64,000 nt of DNA. Source: Nitratireductor sp. GTDB lineage: Bacteria > Pseudomonadota > Alphaproteobacteria > Rhizobiales > Rhizobiaceae. Every line of letters begins with the position of its first letter. Position 1 is the stretch's first letter. The notes beneath the pieces were generated by a model. That model made no database searches. It was not told the origin of the DNA and saw nothing but the letters and a program-made list of their open reading frames with translations. The position numbers and the translations under genes are program-made. The stretch lies in contig JAFMHL010000005.1 in the NCBI GenBank assembly GCA_017854535.1, positions 41,001-105,000 of the forward strand. The letters run 5' to 3'. Below, one piece after another: positions 25,324 through 32,429 of the stretch.

Positions 25324-26199
25324 CTAATGTGTCCCGCCATAGGAAACGCTGTTCTTAAGATAACTTGCCAGAAAATCTACTGCGTTTGTGCTGCCTTCAC
25401 GTTGAACCAGTCCCAGTGCATAAGTAGGAAGTGCCTGTAATTTCATCAGCTCTGGCACGGGTTCCAAGGTGTCGCCAAGTTGAGAAACTGGCAGTGGACC
25501 AACACATAGGTCTGCCTCAATCGCATTTTTCCGGGCAGTAATATTTTCAGTATGTAGTACAATTTGATAGTCGATTTCCGCTCTATCAAGAATGCCTTTG
25601 GTTTTTGCATACCAACCCCAACCTTCGTCCCAAAGTGTCAAAGGTATGGGGCTTTTATTGGCTGAAACGCCCCCTTTGCGGGCGGCCCAAACTTCAGCCT
25701 CGCGATAGAATATTTCAGCTTTTTCAATTCCAGGAATGGTCTCCACATAGGTTACAATTGCTAGGTCCGTATCTCCGCGCTGAACTTCTTTCAATAATGA
25801 AGGCGTATGCCCCACTTTGATTGATACAGATACATCTGGATATTGGTCAGAAAATTCGCGCAACACGGACATTGGAAAACGCTCGATCACATCATCGGGC
25901 ACACCCAGAAGCACCTGCCCAATGACAGGTTCTGTCCGAAACGTGTTTCGCATTTCCATTTCTTTAGCGAGAAGCTGGCGCGCATATGCCATGAGCCTTT
26001 CACCATCGCGCGTTAAACTGGTTTCCCGCGCATTTCTGGTTAGCAGGTCTTTTCCAAGCACCGCTTCAAGTCGCTTGATTTGCATGGATACCGCAGACGG
26101 GCTTCTGCCAATTTTTTCTGATGCGGCCAGAAAACTGCCTGATTGGGCAACCGCCAAGAAGGATTTCAACAATGCCAAATCTACAGGATCATGACTCAT
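25324..26199 (-). CDS. LysR-family regulator (module 1, LrhA/VtlR-like)
   Basis: The 291-residue protein has the LysR N-terminal winged helix (LALLKSFLAVAQSGSFLAASEKIGRSPSAVSMQIKRLEAVLG) and a periplasmic-binding-fold effector domain. It is paralogous to the regulator at 27679-28566: both have the SPSAVSMQ/TPSAVSMQ helix and the W-x-EGW/C-x-W segment. It is divergent from a DUF1127 gene. In Brucella the LysR regulator VtlR activates small DUF1127 genes and a small RNA; a similar role is inferred. Confidence 0.9.
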   Translation of the reverse strand: MSHDPVDLALLKSFLAVAQSGSFLAASEKIGRSPSAVSMQIKRLEAVLGKDLLTRNARETSLTRDGERLMAYARQLLAKEMEMRNTFRTEPVIGQVLLGVPDDVIERFPMSVLREFSDQYPDVSVSIKVGHTPSLLKEVQRGDTDLAIVTYVETIPGIEKAEIFYREAEVWAARKGGVSANKSPIPLTLWDEGWGWYAKTKGILDRAEIDYQIVLHTENITARKNAIEADLCVGPLPVSQLGDTLEPVPELMKLQALPTYALGLVQREGSTNAVDFLASYLKNSVSYGGTH

Positions 26200-26227
26200 A
26201 TTTATTGATCTAATGCTTCATATAAAC

Positions 26228-26240
26228 TCGTTTGATTGAA
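26228..26240 (+). promoter_or_regulatory. Shared element TCGTTTGATTGAA, copy 1
   Basis: This 13-mer lies 29 bases from the LysR start and 66 bases before the small ORF start at 26306. It continues into TGATT-G-AATCA, a perfect short palindrome. An identical 13-mer lies in the same position of the second LysR/DUF1127 module, so it is probably the LysR-bound activator site. Confidence 0.6.
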
Positions 26241-26305
26241 TCATGTTTATCCGCTTTTATAGGTTTATTCAATCTTGAAACCATAATAGCCGAAAGGAAA
26301 ACATC

Positions 26306-26368
26306 ATGGCGGATCACGCAAGCAGCAACTCAAACTTCTTCTCTTGGTGGAAATCAGCGCAAAGATAA
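26306..26368 (+). CDS. Short ORF, probable N-terminal part of a frameshifted DUF1127 protein
   Basis: ATG with AAAGGA 7-8 bases upstream encodes 20 residues (MADHASSNSNFFSWWKSAQR) and stops at TAA. DUF1127 proteins of Rhizobiales often begin this way. Shifting by -1 just before the stop continues into the DUF1127 body that starts 15 bases later and has no ribosome site of its own. Either a real frameshift mutation, a programmed shift, or a base-call error is possible. Confidence 0.5.
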   Translation: MADHASSNSNFFSWWKSAQR

Positions 26369-26382
26369 AAGCCAGCCTTTCC

Positions 26383-26607
26383 ATGAAACAAACTCTTATC
26401 GCAAGTTTTGTTGGTATGGTTTTGGAAAAAGGCAATCGCAAACAACTCAAAGCCTTGCTCAACGCAACGCCGGAGCATCTTTTCGACATCGGAATAGATC
26501 GCAATGACTTGCAGCACGCTCTTAGATTACCGCTGGACCAATCAGCAGCCGACTGGCTAAAAAAGAATGCTGCGAGATTGAAACCGCAAAATGATTTGGT
26601 CGAATAA
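26383..26607 (+). CDS. DUF1127-family small protein (body, possibly frameshifted)
   Basis: The 74-residue frame from ATG contains KGNRKQLKALLNATPEHLFDIGIDRNDLQHALRLPLDQSAADWL, the YjiS-like DUF1127 core. The frame is open upstream of this ATG but without ATG or ribosome site, and the preceding 20-residue ORF fits as the natural N-terminus. DUF1127 proteins are small, basic and in some alphaproteobacteria bind RNA and affect growth or stress. It is likely activated by the divergent LysR. Confidence 0.7.
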   Translation: MKQTLIASFVGMVLEKGNRKQLKALLNATPEHLFDIGIDRNDLQHALRLPLDQSAADWLKKNAARLKPQNDLVE

Positions 26608-26676
26608 TCTGTCGCTAATTTGATAGAGTTTTGCTTGGAACTCTGTCAGATTTGACGAAACAGATCAGGAAAAAGC

Positions 26677-27666
26677 ATGACCAAAACCACCGTTTCTCTC
26701 GACCAAATCGAACAAACCGCCACCAAAGCGCTCATCAAACATGGTGCGTCTGATTGGATCGCTGCCTCAGTCGCCCGCGCTGTGCGCAAAGCGGAAGCAA
26801 CGGGAAATTTGATCTGCGGCCTTTATTATCTCGAGAGTTATTGCATTCAGCTTGATTCTGGACGCGTAATTGGAACCGTTGAACCAGTCGTTTCAAAGCC
26901 CCGCCCTGCTTCAGTGATCGTTGATGCAAAGCTCGGCTTTGCTCAATCTGCTTTTGAACGTGGGCTTTCTTTAGCCCTTGAAACAGTTCGCGAAACGGGA
27001 ACGGCATCGCTGGCAATTGCCCACTCTCATACCTGCACATCGCTTGGCTATTTTACCGAGCAATTTGCTGAACAAGGCATTGTCGCAATCGGCTTTACCA
27101 ATGCATCAGCGGTTGTCTCTCCACCTGGCGGCAATAAAGCAGTGCTCGGCACAAATCCAATTGCTATGGCGATACCGGCTAAAGAAGGCGGCGTTGCCTT
27201 CCAATTCGATCAGTCAACCAGCGCAGTCGCCCTCGGCAAAATTACCATGGCAAAAGAGGCTGGTACAAAGATTCCCCTTGGCTGGGCTGTGGATGCGGCA
27301 GGTGAACCCACAACAGATCCCGCTGAAGCCCTAAAAGGCTCATTGGTTTCAACAGGTGGCTATAAAGGCTATGGCTTCGGATTAATGGCTGAAGTGCTTG
27401 CCGCCGCCATCACTGGATCTGTTAATTCGCTCGACGTTAAAGGCATCAAATTGAAGGACGGACCACCCCATGATCTTGGTCAGTTTTATCTGCTGATTGA
27501 TCCTCGCACCCATTCCGGTGATGCTTTCTGGGACAGAATTGACCGGCTATCAGATGCAGTGAACGCTCAGGAAGGCGCTCGTCTGCCCGGGGCGAACCGC
27601 ATTTTGCCATCTGAAGTATCGATCAGCGCAGACCTTTGGGAAAATGTTCAAAAGCTTGCTAACTGA
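26677..27666 (+). CDS. Ldh_2-family NAD(P)-dependent dehydrogenase (malate/ureidoglycolate/sulfolactate type)
   Basis: The 329-residue protein has the non-Rossmann Ldh_2 fold: AIAHSHTCTSLGYFTE near residue 113 with the catalytic His, VSPPGGNKAVLGTNPIAMAIP, and STGGYKGYGFGLMAEVLAAA. Members reduce 2-oxoacids or cyclic imines such as piperideine-2-carboxylate, or oxidise sulfolactate. The substrate cannot be read from the context, since it lies between two regulatory modules. AGGAAAA precedes ATG. Confidence 0.88.
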   Translation: MTKTTVSLDQIEQTATKALIKHGASDWIAASVARAVRKAEATGNLICGLYYLESYCIQLDSGRVIGTVEPVVSKPRPASVIVDAKLGFAQSAFERGLSLALETVRETGTASLAIAHSHTCTSLGYFTEQFAEQGIVAIGFTNASAVVSPPGGNKAVLGTNPIAMAIPAKEGGVAFQFDQSTSAVALGKITMAKEAGTKIPLGWAVDAAGEPTTDPAEALKGSLVSTGGYKGYGFGLMAEVLAAAITGSVNSLDVKGIKLKDGPPHDLGQFYLLIDPRTHSGDAFWDRIDRLSDAVNAQEGARLPGANRILPSEVSISADLWENVQKLAN

Positions 27667-27678
27667 TTTGGCTAAAGG

Positions 27679-28566
27679 TTATTTGCGGTTAGCAAAACTC
27701 GCCCGCAAGTGGTCAATGGCAGCTTGCGCCGGACTGCTCAACTCGTTCGCAAAAATCAAACCAAGCGAATATTCCGGCAATTCTGGAAATTCGTTCTTCC
27801 CCACCTGTATGATCTGATCATTAAGAGATGAAATAGGAATCGGAGCAATAGCAAGATCAGCTAAAATAGCTGCTTTTTGTCCTGATATATTCGCGCTTTG
27901 AAAAGCAACGCGATAAGGTATCTTCCCATTCTCCAGACCATTGATGCCTGCATTGCGCCAAACACAACCCTCTTCCCAAACAGAAATCGGCAATGGTGTT
28001 TGTTCACTCGCTATACCGCCTTTGAGGCCTGCCCAAACAAGACGCTCACGAATAAGCACTTCTGCATTCTCGTCACCCTCAAAACCAGCGTCACAGGTAA
28101 TCATCGCAATATCGAGAACTTTATCCTTTACCTTCTGCATCAATTTGGCTGAATTATCGACAACAACATCTACAGTCACACATGGATGGCTAGCTGCAAA
28201 TCTTCTCAACATTTCTGGCAACAAGCGCTCCGCCGCATCATCTGGCGCCCCCATACGCACAACACCTGCAACATCCGGTGTAATGAATTTTGCAACAATT
28301 TCGCGGTTCATTGCCAATACGCGCCTTGCATGAACCAGCAATTGCTCGCCATCGGCAGTCAATGCCACTGAACGGCTGTCACGCTTGAATATGCTGCGCC
28401 CTAGTAGCTCTTCAAGCCGCTTCACCTGCATGGAAACTGCAGAAGGCGTTCTAAATACCACCTCAGCAGCAGCCGAAAAATTACCCGTTTCGGCAATTGC
28501 AACCAGTGTCTGAAGCAGTTCAAGGTCTAAAAGAGGTAGCTTAATGCGTTGATTTTGTTGGTTCAT
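27679..28566 (-). CDS. LysR-family regulator (module 2, paralogue of module 1)
   Basis: The 295-residue LysR protein has a winged helix (LLQTLVAIAETGNFSAAAEVVFRTPSAVSMQVKRLEELLG) and an effector domain colinear with the regulator at 25324-26199. It is divergent from a second DUF1127 gene, so the pair is a duplicated unit. Effectors are unknown. The 13-bp element shared by both intergenic regions suggests overlapping targets. Confidence 0.9.
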   Translation of the reverse strand: MNQQNQRIKLPLLDLELLQTLVAIAETGNFSAAAEVVFRTPSAVSMQVKRLEELLGRSIFKRDSRSVALTADGEQLLVHARRVLAMNREIVAKFITPDVAGVVRMGAPDDAAERLLPEMLRRFAASHPCVTVDVVVDNSAKLMQKVKDKVLDIAMITCDAGFEGDENAEVLIRERLVWAGLKGGIASEQTPLPISVWEEGCVWRNAGINGLENGKIPYRVAFQSANISGQKAAILADLAIAPIPISSLNDQIIQVGKNEFPELPEYSLGLIFANELSSPAQAAIDHLRASFANRK

Positions 28567-28608
28567 TTCTTATCTCTCAAAATTAATGATAGATACTATA
28601 AAATCTAT

Positions 28609-28621
28609 TCGTTTGATTGAA
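28609..28621 (+). promoter_or_regulatory. Shared element TCGTTTGATTGAA, copy 2
   Basis: This is identical to the copy at 26228-26240. It lies 43 bases from the LysR start and 71 bases before the DUF1127 start. The near-constant spacing to the two plus-strand genes supports use as an activator site for those genes. Confidence 0.6.
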
Positions 28622-28691
28622 GCATTAAATTCACCGATTGTCCAGTGGTCAGAGAAAACGCGGTGTCATCCGCCCAAAAAGGAAAAAGACC

Positions 28692-29024
28692 ATGTTTGTA
28701 GAAGATAAATTCGCCGGCGCGTTGCCTGTTCATCCCATTGCCCGCCACCAAGCCATAAAACAAACATGCGAGCAGATCGGCGCTGCCTTGCCCAAAGCGT
28801 TTCCGATTAAAGTTTGGAACAATTTCAAAACCAGTCTCCGCCAATGGCGTCAGCGTCGGATCGATCGCCAAGCCTTTCAGCATATGGTGACACTAGACGA
28901 TCCGATCCTTCGTGATATCGGCGTGACAAAGGCTGATGTGGTCTGGGCCAGCAGATTGCCGCTCTCTTTAAATGCAGCCCTTGAGCTTGAAAAAATAGCA
29001 AGACAAAACAAGCGGACACATTGA
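28692..29024 (+). CDS. DUF1127-domain protein with N-terminal extension
   Basis: The 110-residue basic protein has a DUF1127 core in its second half: LRQWRQRRIDRQAFQHMVTLDDPILRDIGVTKADVVWASRLPL. The first 45 residues are unlike typical short DUF1127 proteins. AAAAGGAAAAAG precedes ATG. It is divergent from LysR module 2 and followed by a terminator-like hairpin. Confidence 0.85.
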   Translation: MFVEDKFAGALPVHPIARHQAIKQTCEQIGAALPKAFPIKVWNNFKTSLRQWRQRRIDRQAFQHMVTLDDPILRDIGVTKADVVWASRLPLSLNAALELEKIARQNKRTH

Positions 29025-29041
29025 ATGAAGACTAAAAACCT

Positions 29042-29065
29042 GCCTGAAGCATCTCCCCTTCAGGC
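29042..29065 (+). terminator. Hairpin after the DUF1127 gene
   Basis: The stem GCCTGAAG/CTTCAGGC encloses CATCTCCC and is followed by a broken T-rich stretch. It is a likely but imperfect intrinsic terminator. Confidence 0.5.
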
Positions 29066-29121
29066 GAGTTTAATTCTTTCAAATGAATTTACAAAATTCA
29101 AACGACTGCTATCGTCTTCCC

Positions 29122-29847
29122 ATGCAAAAACCAAAGAACAAACCCAAGGCCTTTATATTCGATGTCTTCGGCACATTGGTCGATTGGCGGACAGGCGTTG
29201 CAACAGTTGCCCAAAAAGCGTTCAAAGAAAAGTCTATCACATATGACCCTTTCAAGTTCGCGGAGCTTTGGCGTGACGAATACAAACCGGCAATGGAGCG
29301 TATCCGTTCAGGCAAACGCGGATATATTTCCTTGGACATTTTGCATCGCGAGAACCTTGAACGCGTACTAGAGAAAACCGGTTTATCAAACCATTTCACT
29401 TCGACAGAACGCGACACACTCAATCATGCCTGGGAGCAGTTGCCTCCCTGGTCAGATGTCCCCGACAATCTCTCAAAGCTTCGCAAACATGGTTTCATTG
29501 CCCCCTGTTCTAATGGCTCAATTGCTTTGATGATGCGGCTGGCAAGGTTCGCCAATTTACCCTGGGATGCCATTCTTGGCGCTGAGATTGCAAAAAACTA
29601 CAAACCTGAACTTCAAGTATATAAGGCAGCTTGTCAGGCGTTGGGACTTTCTCCAGAGGACGTCATGATGGTTGCGGCCCACAATGATGACCTTTTCGCG
29701 GCGCGTGAAGCAGGTCTACAAACAGGCTTTTTTCCGCGCAAAACAGAGCACGGCCCCAATCAGACAATTGATTTGGAGGCTGAAAGTGACTGGGAATTCT
29801 GTGGCAAAGACATGCATTCACTGCTGACGTTTTTGGAACAATATTAG
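29122..29847 (+). CDS. Haloacid dehalogenase, type II (HAD superfamily)
   Basis: The protein of about 241 residues has the HAD nucleophile FDVFGTLVDWRTG (Asp14), the motif II CSNGS, the Lys of AKNYKPELQVY and the final MMVAAHNDDLFAAREAG, which together are typical of L-2-haloacid dehalogenases. Whether it dehalogenates or acts on a phosphoester cannot be told. An in-frame ATG at 29083 is possible; the later one gives the usual N-terminus and neither has a clear ribosome site. Confidence 0.85.
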   Translation: MQKPKNKPKAFIFDVFGTLVDWRTGVATVAQKAFKEKSITYDPFKFAELWRDEYKPAMERIRSGKRGYISLDILHRENLERVLEKTGLSNHFTSTERDTLNHAWEQLPPWSDVPDNLSKLRKHGFIAPCSNGSIALMMRLARFANLPWDAILGAEIAKNYKPELQVYKAACQALGLSPEDVMMVAAHNDDLFAAREAGLQTGFFPRKTEHGPNQTIDLEAESDWEFCGKDMHSLLTFLEQY

Positions 29848-30068
29848 CCGCCACAGGATGCGTCACTTCTGCACACCAAATCGCAAAATTAACCATGGTT
29901 TATTCATAATTCAGGGCGTATATGCGCATTCAGAGCCGCCCCAATGAATTCAGTTTTGGGAAGCCCGCTAGGTCGTTATTGAAGTATGTAACGTGAAATC
30001 GGTGCTTAATCCTGCTTATGCAAGCAAGGCGACTCCGTGTAACCAGAAAACGCATGGAGTATAACAAA

Positions 30069-30206
30069 ATGAAAAAATTCTTCTCTTTCCGCCGTAATAA
30101 ATCCACTAGCAAAGACTTTGTTTCTGATCGTGCTCGCATGTCACGCACAATGCCAGGTGAAGTCGGTGCGATGGCATCTCTTCGTTTAGGCGGCATGTCT
30201 CTTTAA
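30069..30206 (+). CDS. 45-residue basic protein, unknown
   Basis: GGAG lies 9 bases before ATG, the frame encodes MKKFFSFRRNKSTSKDFVSD at its start and ends RLGGMSL, and a strong terminator follows 36 bases later. With its own ribosome site and terminator it looks like a real monocistronic small gene. Basic and Met-rich, it has no recognisable domain. Confidence 0.65.
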   Translation: MKKFFSFRRNKSTSKDFVSDRARMSRTMPGEVGAMASLRLGGMSL

Positions 30207-30242
30207 GCCTTCGGGCGAATACTACCGCTATTTAAAATCGGA

Positions 30243-30268
30243 AAACCCGCCTTCTTTGGCGGGTTTTT
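30243..30268 (+). terminator. Intrinsic terminator after the 45-residue gene
   Basis: AAACCCGCC/GGCGGGTTT with a 6-base loop and a run of T is a textbook terminator. Confidence 0.85.
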
Positions 30269-30364
30269 CGTATGCGTCGCAAATATTCATTTGCGACAAC
30301 TTCGATACAAGAATATGGTCATTTGTGGGAAATGGAAGATTCCATTCCCGTTGGGAGCTTTTGA

Positions 30365-31375
30365 ATGAACGTTGCCATTGCTAGCGAAATGGACCGACCA
30401 GTTGCGAAAAAACCGATTGTAACAAAATCGATCGTTTTTTACCTTGTACCTAATTTTTCCATGATCGCCTTTACGACCGCGATCGAACCTCTACGATTGG
30501 CAAATCGGATGCTCGGGGAGGAAATGTACTCCTGGCGCTTGGCCTCAATGGATGGCAATCCCGTTTCTGCATCAAATGGCGTAAAGGTAGCGGTAGATAC
30601 AAATCTCGACCAAGAACGGCACAGTCTCTCAAGTTCACGTCGCCCAACCATTATGTTTGCCTGCTCAGGCATTGACGTGGAAAAGGCAGAAAACAAGTCG
30701 TTATTCGCCTATTTCCGCGAATGCAAAAACTCTGGCGTCACCGTAGGCGGCCTATGTACTGCAGCCCATCTGTTAGCTGCCGCAGGCCTTTTGAAAGGCA
30801 AACGCTGTGCAATTCACTGGGAAAATCTCCCTGGCTTTCAAGAAAAGTTCCCAACGGCAGAGGTCTATGCAGACCTTTACGAAATGGATGGAAATATCTG
30901 GACTTGCGCAGGCGGAACAGCGGCCTTGGACATGATGCTTTCCTTGATTGGCCGCGACAACGATGAAGACCTCGTAAACCGCGTTTGCGAACAGGCATTA
31001 ACCGACCGGGTGCGCAATCCACATGACCGCCAGCGCCTACCTTTGCGCGCTCGTCTTGGGGTTCAAAACTCAAAAGTCATTTCCATCATCGAATTTATGG
31101 AAGCCAATATTTCTGAGCCGCTTTCCCTTGTTGAAATCGCGGATTATGTGGGCCTGTCTAGACGTCAGATTGAACGACTGTTCCAAAGTCAGATGGGACG
31201 CTCCCCTGCCCGCTATTATCTGGAAGTTCGTCTTGATCGTGCGCGCCATCTGCTTCGCCAATCCACGATACCGGTAGTTGATGTGGCTATTGCATGCGGT
31301 TTCGTTTCAGCGTCACATTTTTCAAAATGCTACCGCGAAATGTATGGCAAATCACCATTGCAAGAGCGCCAATAA
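30365..31375 (+). CDS. GlxA-family AraC-type regulator
   Basis: The 336-residue protein has an N-terminal DJ-1/PfpI-like amidotransferase domain (VFYLVPNFSMIAFTTAIEPLRLANRM; GLCTAAHLLAAAGLL with its Cys) and a C-terminal AraC double helix-turn-helix (EIADYVGLSRRQIERLFQSQMGRSP, VAIACGFVSASHFSKCYREMYGKSP). GbdR/CdhR regulators of glycine-betaine and carnitine catabolism share this layout. A dimethylglycine/sarcosine-type dehydrogenase lies about 1 kb away, which agrees but does not prove a betaine role. Confidence 0.88.
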   Translation: MNVAIASEMDRPVAKKPIVTKSIVFYLVPNFSMIAFTTAIEPLRLANRMLGEEMYSWRLASMDGNPVSASNGVKVAVDTNLDQERHSLSSSRRPTIMFACSGIDVEKAENKSLFAYFRECKNSGVTVGGLCTAAHLLAAAGLLKGKRCAIHWENLPGFQEKFPTAEVYADLYEMDGNIWTCAGGTAALDMMLSLIGRDNDEDLVNRVCEQALTDRVRNPHDRQRLPLRARLGVQNSKVISIIEFMEANISEPLSLVEIADYVGLSRRQIERLFQSQMGRSPARYYLEVRLDRARHLLRQSTIPVVDVAIACGFVSASHFSKCYREMYGKSPLQERQ

Positions 31376-31403
31376 AAAACAGATAACCAGCTACTGGCTT
31401 GGT

Positions 31404-32255
31404 TTAGCGTTTGTGAACGACAAGCAGGTTCTGAACTGGCGTCAATCCCGTAACGTCCAGCTGAGAATTGTCTCGAACTTGTAACTGGGTCGAGCCACCG
31501 CCATCCATGGCAATAGCGCGGTCACAATCATAAAACCCGCCCCATTTTGGGCTACGTAATATCCAACCGGCTTCATAGAGCGTAAGCCCACCGCCGGAGA
31601 CCACGACCAACAATATATCACCATCCCCAAGGATACACACAAGACTGCGCCTTGCTAGTTCCGTGCCATTTGTATTCATTGCCCATAATCCGCCTGCCTC
31701 GATCAAGACAGGCTTGGTTTGAACAGCATCTCCAATCCCAGCAGGCGACCCATTTGAAGAAGGAATGATGTCAGGATTCCCCTCTTTCCCGATCGCCAGA
31801 TAACCGCCAACATTACTCCATGGGGTGGAGTGAGAAACGCCATCATCAATCAGTTGCCCTACGGGATAAAGCGATCCATCATTTTTCTGACCGAAAAACC
31901 CACCATTGATGGCAATATGACCACTCGTTCTTTCCAAAACAGAGCTGGCGCGCTCCCCCGTGGGTGAGGATTGCTGTTCTATAGAAAACCTGAATTTATC
32001 AGCGGACATTTTTAGCGCGGTCAGTCGTGTACCAAGCGCCGTATAGGCCTGATGTAGCATAAGCCCGTCATCAAGCTGCTCCCATTGAGCAAACTTAAGC
32101 GTTGAGATGACTTCGGCTGCCCTTGGTGGAGGGGTACTAATGTCACTGGCAATCGCGGGATCATTGCGCTGAAATAAAACAAGGCAAACGACTAACAAAC
32201 ACAAAGGCACGGCGAGCAAGTTCCGCACGTTATTAAAATAGTTCTTTGTTGGCAT
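31404..32255 (-). CDS. Exported phosphodiester glycosidase-family protein (NAGPA/DUF2233 domain)
   Basis: The protein of about 283 residues has a signal-anchor segment (residues 12-27) and the NAGPA-like domain with INGGFFGQK, GDILLVVVSGGGLTLYEAGWIL and DRAIAMDGGGSTQLQVR. Such domains cleave phosphodiester glycosides in cell-envelope sugars. ATG 32255, preceded by TTAGG, is preferred over one 30 bases upstream. It converges on the preceding regulator. Confidence 0.78.
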   Translation of the reverse strand: MPTKNYFNNVRNLLAVPLCLLVVCLVLFQRNDPAIASDISTPPPRAAEVISTLKFAQWEQLDDGLMLHQAYTALGTRLTALKMSADKFRFSIEQQSSPTGERASSVLERTSGHIAINGGFFGQKNDGSLYPVGQLIDDGVSHSTPWSNVGGYLAIGKEGNPDIIPSSNGSPAGIGDAVQTKPVLIEAGGLWAMNTNGTELARRSLVCILGDGDILLVVVSGGGLTLYEAGWILRSPKWGGFYDCDRAIAMDGGGSTQLQVRDNSQLDVTGLTPVQNLLVVHKR

Positions 32256-32386
32256 CAAACCTAACCAATCTTTTTGCTCCCCCATCGAACAAACTACAGC
32301 CCAGTAGCCTTGGCATCAAGAACGAATATTTACCCCAACGTAATGGCAAAACTAAGGAGAAAAGCAATAAAATCCGATACTTACAA

Positions 32387-32412
32387 AAAGGGCAGCCAAT
32401 CAGCTGCCCTTT
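32387..32412 (-). terminator. Terminator of the methylglycine dehydrogenase-like gene
   Basis: Perfect 10-bp arms AAAGGGCAGC/GCTGCCCTTT are followed on the minus strand by TTTTTG. It lies 18 bases after the stop of the flavoprotein gene. Confidence 0.85.
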
Positions 32413-32429
32413 GAAATACGTATTGAAAC

